A stretch of 43,401 nt of DNA from Nonomuraea terrae. GTDB lineage: Bacteria > Actinomycetota > Actinomycetes > Streptosporangiales > Streptosporangiaceae. Under the pieces are notes generated by a model. That model was given only the letters and a program-made list of their open reading frames with translations. It was not told the origin of the DNA and did not search any database. The stretch spans positions 1-43,401 of the forward strand of contig NZ_SMKQ01000053.1 in NCBI RefSeq assembly GCF_004348995.1. Reading direction: 5' to 3'. Of this stretch, positions 23,914 to 32,954 are shown in pieces. The stretch's first letter is position 1. Every line of letters begins with the position of its first letter. Position numbers and translations under genes: made by a program.

Positions 23914-24936
23914 TTACGTCGACTTCTGATTGACAGCGATGACCGGAAGCAGCGTCGCCTGGGCCGGAATACCGATCTGCCGCGGGGTCGCGCCGGACGG
24001 CGTGGGGACGTCGGCGAGACGTTCCAAAAGCTGGTCTAGGGCGGCCTGGCCGTCGTCGACCGCGGCTCGCTCGTCGTCGGTGAGCGGGACGGCGGCGAGC
24101 ATGCGCTGCAGGCTGTCTTTGGCCTCCAGCAGCAGCGCAACGGTCCACGGGGTCGCGAACTCGTCGTGGTCGGCGTCGGCCCGCAGGATCCTCTCGTGGA
24201 TCGCCCGCAGCTTCGGCCCGGGGCCGACGCCCAGCTCCTTGTCCAGCAGGTCGCAGACCATCCGGTAGACCTCCAGCGCCTCCGCCCGCCTGCCGCCGCG
24301 GTACAGGGCGAGCAGGTAGATCTCGTAGAGCGGCTCCTCCAGACGGTTCAGCTCGATGAGCGGCGGGACCTCGGCCGCCACCTCGGCGTGCTCCCCCATG
24401 TCCAGCTGGAGCCGCAGCAGCTCCTGCGTGGCGGTCAGCTTCAGCCGCTCCAGCCGGTACCGCTCGCGTTCGGCGGCCTCGCCGGGCACGCCGGCCAGCG
24501 CGGTGCCCGTCCACAGGCAGAGCGCCTGCTCCAGGCGTTTCGCCGCCACCATGAGGCGGCCGTCCGCGCGTTCCCGCCGGGCGGTCTCCACCAGCTCGTC
24601 GAACTCGCGCGCGTCCAGCGCGAACGACGACGGGTCGAGCATGTAGCCGCCGGACCGCGAGGAGATCGCCGAGGCCAGGCCGTGCTCCGCCAACAGCCGC
24701 CGGATGCGGGAGACGTACGTGCGGATCACCGGTTCGCAGCTGACCGGCGCGCGCTCGCCCCACACACCGTCGATCAGCTCACCGATCCCCACGAAGCCGC
24801 CGCCGCGGGCCAGCAGCAGCATCAGGACGGCCTGCTGTTGCGGCGATCCGAGATCCAGCCGCGTGTCCCCGCAATGAAGACCGGGCGGCCCGAGGATGGT
24901 GAACCGGGCCGAGACGTCGGCCGGTTGTCCGATCAC
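23914..24936 (-). CDS. SARP/AfsR-like regulator (winged helix + BTAD)
   Basis: A 340-residue activator of the Streptomyces antibiotic regulatory protein type. Residues about 10-95 form the OmpR-like winged helix (FTILGPPGLHCGDTRLDLGSPQQQAVLMLLL, then VIRTYVSRIRRLLAEHG), and residues 105-250 the bacterial transcriptional activation domain (FDELVETARRERADGRL, later EPLYEIYLLALYRGGRRAEALEVYRMVCDLLDKELGVGPGP). About 80 further residues follow, ending without a sensor or ATPase domain. GTG 24936 starts the gene. SARPs usually activate biosynthetic genes; no biosynthetic cluster is nearby, so the target is open. A LuxR/LAL regulator lies just upstream. Confidence 0.9.
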   Translation of the reverse strand: MIGQPADVSARFTILGPPGLHCGDTRLDLGSPQQQAVLMLLLARGGGFVGIGELIDGVWGERAPVSCEPVIRTYVSRIRRLLAEHGLASAISSRSGGYMLDPSSFALDAREFDELVETARRERADGRLMVAAKRLEQALCLWTGTALAGVPGEAAERERYRLERLKLTATQELLRLQLDMGEHAEVAAEVPPLIELNRLEEPLYEIYLLALYRGGRRAEALEVYRMVCDLLDKELGVGPGPKLRAIHERILRADADHDEFATPWTVALLLEAKDSLQRMLAAVPLTDDERAAVDDGQAALDQLLERLADVPTPSGATPRQIGIPAQATLLPVIAVNQKST

Positions 24937-25106
24937 GATCGGGATGCGTCCCTTCAGGAGAGGTGGACCCGACGCGTGGGTCCGCTACATCCGGAAACGC
25001 TAGGCTCGCGCGGCCGGCCGCCGCGACCGTCACGTGACGCTGTCCGTGTACGTCACTCGCCCCCATGACGTACGCCCGCGACGTCATCCGACCGCCGCCG
25101 GAGCAG

Positions 25107-27851
25107 TCATTCCCCCAGCGTCCGCAACATGCGGGCGAGATCGGCCCGGGAGCTCACCCCGAGTTTGGGGAAGATCCGGTGCAGGTGGGTGCCGACGGTC
25201 CGGTGCGACAGGTAGAGCCGCTGGCCGATCTCCCGGTTCGTCAGCCCCTCGGCGGCCAGTTGCGCGATGCCCAGCTCGTGCGGGGTGAGCTTCTCCCGCG
25301 CGTCGGGGCCCCGGTTCGGGCTCGACTCTCCCGCGCCGCGCAGCTCGCGGCGGGCGCGCTCGCTCCACGCGGCCAGGCCGAGCGCGTCGAAAATCTCCCT
25401 GGCCGTACGCAGGTGCGCCCGCGACTCCACCACCCGGCGCCGGCGCCGCAACCACTCGCCGAACGCCAGGTGCAGCCGCCCGCGCTCGGCGGGCCACCCG
25501 GTCAGGTCGGCCCGCAGCGCGGCCGTGAACAGCGTCTCGGCCTTCTCGTTCGGGGCGAGCACGGCGCGCGCGTAGCGCAGCCCGATGTGCAACGCCAGCG
25601 ACGGCGTCGACGCGGCCAGCGGCTCCAGCTCGCGCAGGATGCGGCGCATGGCGTCGGTCCGCCCGGCGCGTACGGCGGCCTCGGTGAGCTCCGCGACGCA
25701 GTAGGCACGCAGGGCCAGCTGGTAGGCCGGGTCGGCGGGATCGAGCAGCCGGCTCAGCCCGGCGAACGCGTCGTCGAAGCGTCCTTCGCTCAGGGCCGCC
25801 AGGCCGCGCGCGAGCTGGACGGTGGCCAGGACCGGCCGGGCGCACGACGCGAGCGCGACGCGTTCTGCCTCGTCGGCGAGCCTCTGCGCCTCCTCGTGAT
25901 CGCCCCGCAACGCGGCGATCTCCGCCTGGACGGCCCTGGCCAGCCCGTACATGAACGGCTGGCCGGTCTCCTGGGCGAGCCTGGCGGCCTCCGCCGCGGC
26001 GGGCACGGCCGTGGCCAGGTCGCCGAGCCTGGCGCCGCTGCACGCCTGGACGGCCAGCGCCCGGGGCAGGAGCCCGAGCCGGCCCTGGGCGCGCAGGCCG
26101 GGCGCGGCCGCCGCGGAGAAGCGGACGGCCAGGTCGAACGCCCCCACCTGCAGGGCCGCGCTGCCCAGGTAACGATCGACCTCGGGGTCCGCTCCGGCGG
26201 CCCCGGCCAGCGTACGGAGCCCGTCGAGCACGGCGGCGCCCCGCTCGAACGGCGCGACGTACGCGCTGATCGCGACCATGCGCGGATCGCCGCCGGGCAG
26301 GGGCAGCCGGTCTGCCACGCCCAGCAGCGCCCGGCGGGTGGCGGGGCCGGGTTCGGACCAGAAGCAGCGCATGGCGGCGCCCCACAGGATCCGCGTGGCC
26401 GGCTCGGCGTGTCCTTCCGCGGCGACCGAGGCGGCCAGCTCGGCGAGTTGCGGCACGCGGGAGACGTCCTCGCGCACGCCGTCCTCGAAGCCGCTGAGCA
26501 GCCAGGCCGCGGTGGCGCGCCGGCGCGGGGTGAGGTCGAGGGCCCGGGCTTCGCGCACCAGGCGTTCGGCTGTGTCGCGGCGGCCGGACTCGACCGCGAG
26601 CTCGGCCGCTCGCAGCAGCCTGCCCGCCCGCGGGCCCTGGCCTTCGCTCAGCCGGGCCGCCTGCTCCAGCGCCGCGACCGCTGCGGCGACCCCGCCTCTG
26701 CGCAGGGCGCGGTCGGCGGCGCACTCCAGCTCGGCCGCCACGCTCTCGTCGGCGCCGCCGGTCGCGGCGGCCCGGTGCCAGGCCCGCCGGTCCGGCTGTT
26801 CGCGCAGCGTGCCGGCGAGGGCGAGGTGGGCCTGCCGCCGCTCGGCGAGCGTCGCAGCGGCCGGGACGGCCGCGCGGATCAGGGGGTGGCGGAACGTCAC
26901 CGTGCCGGCGCCCAGCTCGACCAGCCGTGCCTCGACGGCCGGTGCGAGGATCTCCGGCTCGGCGGCCTGGCCCAGGAGCAGGCCGGTGGCTGCGAGCGTC
27001 TCGGCCACCGAGTCGCTCTGGTTCAGCGCCGCGACCAGCAGCGCCGTACGGGCCGGCGCCGGCAGCGCGGAGACACGGGAGGTGAACGTGCGCTCCAGCC
27101 GATCGCTCAGCGGCAGCACCGGGCCGGGCCCGGCGCGGTCCCCCACGGCGGCGGGGAGTTCGGTCAGCGCCAGCGGGTTCCCCGCCGCCTCCTCCAGCAG
27201 CCGCGCCTGCGCCTCTGGGGCGAGGCCGGGGGCGACCGAGCCGAGGACCTCGGCCGCGACCTCGTCGGAGAGCCGCCCGACGTGCATCGGTGTCAGCCCC
27301 GCGTCCCGCAGGGGTGAGCGCTCGTCCTCCCGGAGGGTGGCGATCAGTACGACAGGCTCGGACTCGATACGGCGCGCCACGAAGGCGAGGACGTCCACGC
27401 CGGCGCGATCAAGCCACTGCGCGTCTTCGGCGACGACCAGCAGCGGCCGGTCAGCGGCCATGTCGGCCAGCAGGCTCAGCGTGGCCAGCCCGACGAGGTA
27501 GGCGCTCGGCTCGCCCGGATCGGCGAGGTCGGCGCTCGGCCTCGCCGGGTCGGGGAGGCCCAGGGCGGTGTGCAGGGCGGTGCGCTGTGCGGCGGGGAGC
27601 GCGGCCGCGGTCGCCCGGATCGGGTACAGCAGCTGGTGCAGGCCGGCGTAGGCGAGGTTCTGCTCGGCTTCCACACCGGTCGTCGTCAGCACGCGGAAGC
27701 CGGCGGCCGTCGCCGCCGATACGGCGGTCTCGGCCAGCGCGGTCTTGCCGATGCCGGGCTCCCCGTGGATGAGGACGCCGCTGCGTTCTCCCGGCCGGTC
27801 GATGAGCTCGGCCAGGGCTTGCAGCTCGGTTTCCCGTCCGAAAAGCGACAT
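25107..27851 (-). CDS. LuxR-family regulator with N-terminal AAA ATPase (LAL type)
   Basis: A 914-residue regulator of the large ATP-binding LuxR class. Walker A is GEPGIGKT (30-37), Walker B LLVVAEDAQWLD near 140; a long TPR-like helical middle follows, and the C-terminal LuxR helix-turn-helix is LTPHELGIAQLAAEGLTNREIGQRLYLSHRTVGTHLHRIFPKLGV. Length is normal for LALs and the frame is intact. ATG 27851 follows a GGGGG run. In actinomycetes such proteins often act as cluster-situated activators (for example of polyketide or sugar genes); here the next gene in the same direction is a SARP, so the two may form a regulatory relay. Confidence 0.93.
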   Translation of the reverse strand: MSLFGRETELQALAELIDRPGERSGVLIHGEPGIGKTALAETAVSAATAAGFRVLTTTGVEAEQNLAYAGLHQLLYPIRATAAALPAAQRTALHTALGLPDPARPSADLADPGEPSAYLVGLATLSLLADMAADRPLLVVAEDAQWLDRAGVDVLAFVARRIESEPVVLIATLREDERSPLRDAGLTPMHVGRLSDEVAAEVLGSVAPGLAPEAQARLLEEAAGNPLALTELPAAVGDRAGPGPVLPLSDRLERTFTSRVSALPAPARTALLVAALNQSDSVAETLAATGLLLGQAAEPEILAPAVEARLVELGAGTVTFRHPLIRAAVPAAATLAERRQAHLALAGTLREQPDRRAWHRAAATGGADESVAAELECAADRALRRGGVAAAVAALEQAARLSEGQGPRAGRLLRAAELAVESGRRDTAERLVREARALDLTPRRRATAAWLLSGFEDGVREDVSRVPQLAELAASVAAEGHAEPATRILWGAAMRCFWSEPGPATRRALLGVADRLPLPGGDPRMVAISAYVAPFERGAAVLDGLRTLAGAAGADPEVDRYLGSAALQVGAFDLAVRFSAAAAPGLRAQGRLGLLPRALAVQACSGARLGDLATAVPAAAEAARLAQETGQPFMYGLARAVQAEIAALRGDHEEAQRLADEAERVALASCARPVLATVQLARGLAALSEGRFDDAFAGLSRLLDPADPAYQLALRAYCVAELTEAAVRAGRTDAMRRILRELEPLAASTPSLALHIGLRYARAVLAPNEKAETLFTAALRADLTGWPAERGRLHLAFGEWLRRRRRVVESRAHLRTAREIFDALGLAAWSERARRELRGAGESSPNRGPDAREKLTPHELGIAQLAAEGLTNREIGQRLYLSHRTVGTHLHRIFPKLGVSSRADLARMLRTLGE

Positions 27852-28142
27852 GGTGCGGAAACCCCCGTTGTGTCCGCGTCAGTCCCCCGAGCGCGACACT
27901 ACCGAAGTGTCCGGGGTACGCCGCGTCCCGGGGCCGAGCGGGGACGTATACGTTCCGCAGAGGCGAGCCGGTACGGACGTCGATCATTCGTCAACGTCCT
28001 GCTCCTACGCTCCCCACCATGCCGAACCACACCGACACCTGCGATTTCCACCGGCGCGCCACGACGTGGCCGGCCGGGGCCGCCATCGTTGTCCGGTCCG
28101 GCGTCACGGCAGGTGAGCGGCCGTGACGCTCGGACTCGCGGT

Positions 28143-28498
28143 GCCAGCGCGACGCTCGACGTGTTGTCCGGTGGCCGGTTCACCCTCGGACTGGGGGTCG
28201 GCGCGCGGGAGGACGACTTCCGCGCGGTGGGCGCCGACCATGCCACCCGCGGGCGGCGGATGGACGAGCAGCTGGCGACCATGTGCCGGGTGTGGGCCGG
28301 CGAACCGGTGGCCCAGGGGACCGCGCCGATCGGTCCGGCGCCGGTGAGCGAGGGCGGCCCCGAGCTGCTGTTCGGCGGGTTCGTGCCGCGGGCTCTGGCG
28401 CGGGTCGCCCATCGGGGCGCCGGTTACGCGTGCCCGGCTCCGCCGCGATACGCGGCGACATCGAGCAGGTCGACCGGCTCGCCGACCTGCTGGCGTGA
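28143..28498 (+). pseudogene. Luciferase-like (LLM) flavin oxidoreductase remnant
   Basis: SATLDVLSGGRFTLGLGVGAREDDF, then RGRRMDEQLATMCRVWAGEP and ELLFGGFVPRALARVAHRGAGY match the central part of F420/FMN-dependent luciferase-like monooxygenases. The N-terminal ~80 residues are missing, and at about 28430 the frame changes to a short tail (GDIEQVDRLADLLA, stop 28496-28498) that looks like the family's C-terminus. About 100 internal residues are deleted. Confidence 0.72.
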
Positions 28499-28705
28499 CC
28501 GCTCAGCCGCCAGCGGCGAGCGGGTGACCTCGACTGGCCGGGACAGGCACGGCGAATGGCCGCCGGGCAGGTGCCTGACCAGCCGGGCCCGGCTGCCTCC
28601 TGTCGCCGTCGCACACGATCAGCGCCGAGGGGAGCCGCGGCCCTCCGGCTCGGGTTCCAGCCGGTCCCAGCACCAGCGCATCCGTCCGCGCAGGAGGCCA
28701 TAGAC

Positions 28706-28721
28706 TGGACTATAACGTCCA
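28706..28721. promoter_or_regulatory. Operator of the TetR gene at 28737
   Basis: TGGACTATAACGTCCA has perfect 5-bp arms (TGGAC/GTCCA) around TATAAC, which is itself a plausible -10 hexamer, so binding would block the regulator's own promoter. A related site lies before the aldo/keto reductase gene. Confidence 0.6.
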
Positions 28722-28736
28722 ATTCGGAGGGTTGTC

Positions 28737-29342
28737 ATGCGTCCGCTGACGCGCAAGGGTGCCGCGACGCGGCAACGCATCCTCGAAGGCGCGGCCACGC
28801 ACATCCGCGAGCACGGTGTGGCCGACACGACGCTCGACGACATCCTGGCCAGGACGTCGACGAGCAAGAGCCAGCTCTTCCACTACTTCCCCGGCGGCCG
28901 GGAGGAGCTGCTGCTGGCCGTGGCCCGCGTCGAGGCCGACCGTGTGCTGGAGGACCAGCAACCCCAGCTCGGCGACCTCACGTCCTGGGACGCCTGGGAG
29001 CAGTGGCGCGACCGGGTCGTCGAGCGCTACCGCAGCCAGGGCGGCCAGTGCCCGCTCAACTCCGTCATGTCGCAGCTGCGCGGCAACACGCCCGGCGCCC
29101 AGGCCGTGGTCACCGAGCTGATGAACCGCTGGCAGGCCGAGATCGCCGCCGGCGTACGGCACATGCAGGCCGCGGGCCAGATCGACCCGGGCCTCGACCC
29201 CGACCAGGCGGCGGCCGCGCTGCTCGCGTGCATCCAGGGGGGTGTGCTGATCCAGCTGTCCACCGGCCGCACCACACACCTGGAGGCCGCCCTCGACATG
29301 GGCCTCGCGCACCTTCGAGCCGGCCGTCCACCGTCGTTCTGA
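28737..29342 (+). CDS. TetR-family regulator
   Basis: A 201-residue TetR protein. The helix-turn-helix lies at residues 8-58 (RKGAATRQRILEGAATHIREHGVADTTLDDILARTSTSKSQLFHYFPGGREELLL), with the C-terminal domain of the TetR_C_11-like group (QCPLNSVMSQLRGNTPGAQAVV). ATG 28737 follows CGGAGGG. The downstream gene in the same direction is an aldo/keto reductase; similar operator-like sequences lie before both, so the regulator probably controls itself and that gene. Confidence 0.9.
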   Translation: MRPLTRKGAATRQRILEGAATHIREHGVADTTLDDILARTSTSKSQLFHYFPGGREELLLAVARVEADRVLEDQQPQLGDLTSWDAWEQWRDRVVERYRSQGGQCPLNSVMSQLRGNTPGAQAVVTELMNRWQAEIAAGVRHMQAAGQIDPGLDPDQAAAALLACIQGGVLIQLSTGRTTHLEAALDMGLAHLRAGRPPSF

Positions 29343-29363
29343 CGTCCTGACGTCCTGACGTCC
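29340..29363. repeat. Three tandem copies of TGACGTCC
   Basis: The first copy begins with the T of the TetR stop codon. The unit contains the palindrome GACGTC and runs to within 7 bp of the operator before the aldo/keto reductase. Confidence 0.6.
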
Positions 29364-29369
29364 CAAAAA

Positions 29370-29385
29370 TGGACTTGACAGTACA
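29370..29385. promoter_or_regulatory. Second TetR operator, before the aldo/keto reductase
   Basis: TGGACTTGACAGTACA repeats the TGGAC-N6-GTCCA layout of the site at 28706 with one mismatch in the right arm. The enclosed TTGACA could serve as a -35 hexamer. Confidence 0.55.
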
Positions 29386-29447
29386 TTTTCGCCGCGCAAG
29401 CTGTGGTCCGCACGGTACGGCACGCCTTCGAACGGAGTAACACCCTC

Positions 29448-30537
29448 ATGCCCGTGGACCACTACTACCTGCTCGGACGTTCGGGGCTGCGCGTCAGCCG
29501 GCTCGCGCTCGGCACGATGAACTTCGGCACCGGCGGCTTCCACGCCGCGTACGGCAGGACCGAGCAGGAGGCCTGCCCCATCTTCCGCCGCTACCTCGAA
29601 GCGGGCGGGAACCTCGTCGACACCGCCGACTTCTACACCGCCGGAGAGAGCGAGACCATCCTCGGCAACCTCATCGCGGAGGCCGGGGTGCGCGACCGGG
29701 TGGTGCTCACCACCAAGTTCGCCAACAGCGTCGACCCCGCGGACCCGAACGCGGGAGGCAACGGCCGCAAGCACATGATCCGGGCGGTGGAGGCGTCACT
29801 GCGCCGCCTGCGTACCGACTACATCGATCTGTACCTGCTGCACACCTGGGACCGGATCACGCCCGTCGAGGAGGTCATGCGGACCCGGGAAGATCCGCTA
29901 CGCGGGCCTGTCGGACGTGCCGGCCTGGTACGTGGCCCGCGCCCAGACCTTCGCCGAGGCCAACGCGCTCGTCCCGGTGGTCAGCCTGCAACTGCCCTAC
30001 TCCCTCGTCAACCGGGCGATCGAGCTCGAACACGTCGACATGGGGCGCAGTCTGGGGCTCGGCATCACCGCGTGGAGCCCGCTCGCCGGCGGCTTCCTGA
30101 CCGGCAAGTACCGGGCCTCCGACCAGGGCCTGGCCGGGGAGGGCCGGCTCGCCGGCGACGACCCGTCGGGTGGCTCCTGGGCGGACCGGGACTGGCGGCT
30201 GCTGGCGGCGCTGGAAAGCGTCGCCGGCGAACTCGGCGTGAGCATGGCGCAGGTAGCGGTCAACTGGGTCGCCACCCAGCCCGGCGTCGCCTCGGCGATC
30301 GTCGGGGCGAGCGGCGCGGAGCAGCTCGACGCGAACATGGCGGCACTCGGCTTCGAGCTGCCGGCCGGCCTGCGCGCCAAGCTCGACGAGGCGAGCGCGG
30401 TACCGCCTCCGTCGGTCTACCGCATGTTCACGCCCGCCTACCAGAGCTGGTTGATCAACCCCGGCCTGAAGGTCGCCGACAAGCCCGCCGGCTACGCCCC
30501 CGCCGTACGGAACTGGGTGCCGGGCAGCGCCGCCTGA
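29448..30537 (+). pseudogene. Aldo/keto reductase, frameshifted by a ~20-nt deletion
   Basis: Encodes a NADPH-dependent (alpha/beta)8 aldo/keto reductase in two frames. Frame one (from ATG 29448) gives YLLGRSGLRVSRLALGTMNFG, the tetrad residues Asp and Tyr in DTADFY, Lys in LTTKFAN and His in YLLHTWD, up to PVEEVMRT near 29884. Frame two resumes at GKIRYAGLSDVPAWYVARAQT and ends PAVRNWVPGSAA at 30537. Family members have about seven more residues between, so roughly 20 nt are missing. Without the deletion the protein would be about 369 residues with all four catalytic residues. It is a recent pseudogene or an assembly error. Confidence 0.82.
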
Positions 30538-30604
30538 CGCCGCACGCCTGCACACACGGGCACACCTCATAATGGGGAACCTTGGCGTGGAGGGGGAGGT
30601 CGGG

Positions 30605-31288
30605 TTGGTTCGTCCCACATCGGACGGCGGGACGGCCCGCCCTGCCGAACCGGTCGCCGGCCGCCGCGAGCGCAAGAAGCAGGCCACCCGGGCCGCGCTC
30701 CGGGAGGCCGCCCTGCGCCTGTCCCTGCGCCACGGCGTGGAGAACGTCACCGTCGAGCAGATCGCCGAAGAGGCCGACATCGCGCTGCGCACTTTCTTCA
30801 ACTACTTCTCCAGCAAGGAAGAAGCGGTCGTGGCGTCCGTGTCGTCGGCCGCGCAGGAGCTCATCACCCAGTTCAGGGCCAGGCCGCGGACGGAGACGGT
30901 GCTGCGGGCGTTCCGCGAGGCGGTGATGGCCGTCATGAACGAGAGCGACACGGCCAGCCGCGACCACATCCGGGCGCTGCGGCTGATCCGCTCCACGCCC
31001 ACGCTGGTGCCCCAGCAGCTGGCCGTGCTCGCCGCCCAGGAGAGGGCTCTGGCCGAGGCGATCGCCGAACGCGTCGGCCTGCCCGTCGCATCGCCCCGCG
31101 ACTCGATCTATCCGGTCGTATGCGCGGCCGCCGTCCTGACCTCGCTCCGCGTGGTCCTCGACCGATGGCTCCAGCAGTCGGCCGACCCGGACCAGCCGCC
31201 GGACATGACGGCGCTGAGCCGCCAGTTCGACGCGGCGATCGGCGAACTCGCCGCGGGCCTGGACCACCCGGGCCGCGTGAGCGGCTAG
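30605..31288 (+). CDS. TetR-family regulator
   Basis: A TetR protein of about 227 residues. The helix-turn-helix spans RRERKKQATRAALREAALRL, then GVENVTVEQIAEEADIALRTFFNYFSSKEEAV; the C-terminal ligand domain is alanine-rich and unclassified. TTG 30605 is selected since GGAGG sits 5 nt upstream; GTG 30587 and ATG 30572 are possible and only lengthen the disordered N-terminus. Its stop shares the CTAG at 31285-31288 with the stop of the convergent XRE gene. It follows the broken aldo/keto reductase by about 70 bp, and its target is unknown. Confidence 0.87.
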   Translation: MVRPTSDGGTARPAEPVAGRRERKKQATRAALREAALRLSLRHGVENVTVEQIAEEADIALRTFFNYFSSKEEAVVASVSSAAQELITQFRARPRTETVLRAFREAVMAVMNESDTASRDHIRALRLIRSTPTLVPQQLAVLAAQERALAEAIAERVGLPVASPRDSIYPVVCAAAVLTSLRVVLDRWLQQSADPDQPPDMTALSRQFDAAIGELAAGLDHPGRVSG

Positions 31289-32148
31289 CCGCTCGTGGTG
31301 ACCGGCGGGCCGGCGACCACGGCGAGCCGCAGCTTGGTCTCGTCCTCGCTCCCGGGCTCCGGAGTCATGATCACGATCTTGAACTCGGAGTCGCCGTCCG
31401 TCAGCACGTCGCAGTCCACCATGACCGGCCCGACCGAGGGGTGCTCGATCGTCTTGTGGTCCTCACGATGAGCGGCCACCGTGCCCATCGCCCACAGCTC
31501 GGCGAACCGTTCGTTGCCGGTGTTCAGTTCGTGGATCAGCGCCGCCAGGCGCGCGTCCTGAGGGAAGCGGCCGGTGGCGCGGCGCAGGTCGGACACGACG
31601 GCGACGTCGGCGACGTCCCCGTCCCGTTCGATCACCGGCCATTGCGCCAGGCGAGGGTCTGCGCCCACCGGGAACCTCTCACGGGCGAAATTCCGCAGTC
31701 GCGGCGGCGCCGACGACGGATCGCCCAGCAGGGCGGCCCAGCTGCGGTTCCACCAGATCAGCTGCCAGTCCGCCGCGAACACGGCGACCGCGACGTCGCC
31801 GAGCCGGGACAGCACGCGGTGAACGCCCGGGGGGATGTGGTCGGAGATCGCGCCGTCCGCCGGCGGGATGAGGTTGGCCAGCCGGTACAGGTGGTCCCGT
31901 TCGGCGACGGTCAGCTGCAGGGCACGCGCGAGGGACGCGACCACCTGCGCCGAGGGCGTCGTGGCGCGTCCCTGCTCCAGGCGCACGATGTAGTCGACCG
32001 ACACGCCGGCGAGTTCGGCGAGCTCCTCGCGGCGCAGCCCGGTCGCGCGGCGTGACCGGCCCACCGGCAGCGCCGCCGCCGACGGGGGCAGCCGATCCCG
32101 CCACGTACGGATCATCGCGCCAAGCCCGGCCACAGGTTTCGTCGTCAT
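31285..32148 (-). CDS. XRE-family regulator with MmyB-like ligand-binding domain
   Basis: A 287-residue one-component regulator: helix-turn-helix SRRATGLRREELAELAGVSVDYIVRLEQGRATTPSAQVV, then the MmyB-like sensor (WQLIWWNRSWAALLGDPS, HPSVGPVMVDCDVL, FKIVIMTPEPGSEDETKLRL). ATG 32148 has GGAAG at suitable distance; the ATG at 32157 does not. The gene diverges from an SDR 103 bp away, its likely target. Its stop codon overlaps that of the convergent TetR gene through a shared CTAG. Confidence 0.9.
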   Translation of the reverse strand: MTTKPVAGLGAMIRTWRDRLPPSAAALPVGRSRRATGLRREELAELAGVSVDYIVRLEQGRATTPSAQVVASLARALQLTVAERDHLYRLANLIPPADGAISDHIPPGVHRVLSRLGDVAVAVFAADWQLIWWNRSWAALLGDPSSAPPRLRNFARERFPVGADPRLAQWPVIERDGDVADVAVVSDLRRATGRFPQDARLAALIHELNTGNERFAELWAMGTVAAHREDHKTIEHPSVGPVMVDCDVLTDGDSEFKIVIMTPEPGSEDETKLRLAVVAGPPVTTSG

Positions 32149-32251
32149 GGCATCCATCTTCCGTCAGAACGCGACGTCGATGGTGGTACTGCTGCTCCTA
32201 CTGTCAAGGCGTCCCTGGCCGAACGCCTCAGGCGAACCGAACAATGGCCAC

Positions 32252-32950
32252 ATGACGATCACTTTCATCACCGGGGCGAACAAGGGGCTCGGCCGTGAGA
32301 CCGCCCGCCGCCTCGTCGGCCTCGGTCACACCGTGCTGGTCGGTGCCCGCGATCCCGAGCAGGGTGCGAAGGCCGCCGCCGAGCTCGGCGCGCGGTTCGT
32401 GCAGATCGACGTGACCGATGACGCGTCCGTCGCCGCCGCGGCCGCGGAGGTCGCCGAGCACGAGGGCCGGATCGACGTCCTCGTCAACAACGCCGGCGTC
32501 CACGGCCCCTTCGGCGATCCCGGCACGCTGACGGGCGCCGACACCCTCAGCGTCTTCGACGTCAACGTCGCCGGTGTGGTGCGGACGACCACGGCGTTCC
32601 TGCCGCTGCTGCGCCGATCATCGGATCCGGTCATCATCAACGTCAGCAGCGGCATGGGCTCGCTCGCCTACACCCATGACCCGTCGCGGGCCGAGTCGTC
32701 GGTGGTCGCGCCGCTCTACACCGCCTCCAAGGCGGCGCTCACGATGCTGACCACCCAGTACGCCAAAGGCCTGCCGGACATCCGCGTCAACGCCGCCGAT
32801 CCCGGCTACACGGCGACCGCCCTCAACGGGTTCAGCGGCCCGCAGACCGTCACCGAGGGCACCGACGCCATCGTCGGCCTGGCCATCGAGAAGCCCGGCG
32901 CCGGCTCCGGTCGCTTCGTCGGCCGCACCGGTGAGATCGCCTGGTCCTGA
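32252..32950 (+). CDS. SDR-family oxidoreductase
   Basis: A 232-residue short-chain dehydrogenase: cofactor loop TGANKGLG, NNAG in VLVNNAGVHG, Ser in INVSSGMGS, Tyr-Lys in YTASKAALT. The TGANKGLG form is typical of carbonyl-reductase-like SDRs. ATG 32252 opens exactly at the first beta strand, without a clear ribosome site, so a leaderless or weakly initiated message is possible. It diverges from an MmyB-type XRE regulator. Its stop is 4 bp from the stop of a convergent, frameshifted SDR. Confidence 0.9.
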   Translation: MTITFITGANKGLGRETARRLVGLGHTVLVGARDPEQGAKAAAELGARFVQIDVTDDASVAAAAAEVAEHEGRIDVLVNNAGVHGPFGDPGTLTGADTLSVFDVNVAGVVRTTTAFLPLLRRSSDPVIINVSSGMGSLAYTHDPSRAESSVVAPLYTASKAALTMLTTQYAKGLPDIRVNAADPGYTATALNGFSGPQTVTEGTDAIVGLAIEKPGAGSGRFVGRTGEIAWS

Positions 32951-32954
32951 CGGC

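Noticed and set aside
25065..27317. 750-codon plus-strand frame opposite the LAL regulator
   Set aside because: Low-complexity Arg/Gly/Gln-rich translation without domains; it is the complement of a complete 914-residue regulator.
27570..28703. Single 377-codon plus-strand frame across the LAL start and LLM fragment
   Set aside because: Only the 28143-28430 part has protein similarity. The first third is antisense to the LAL gene and the end has no homology.
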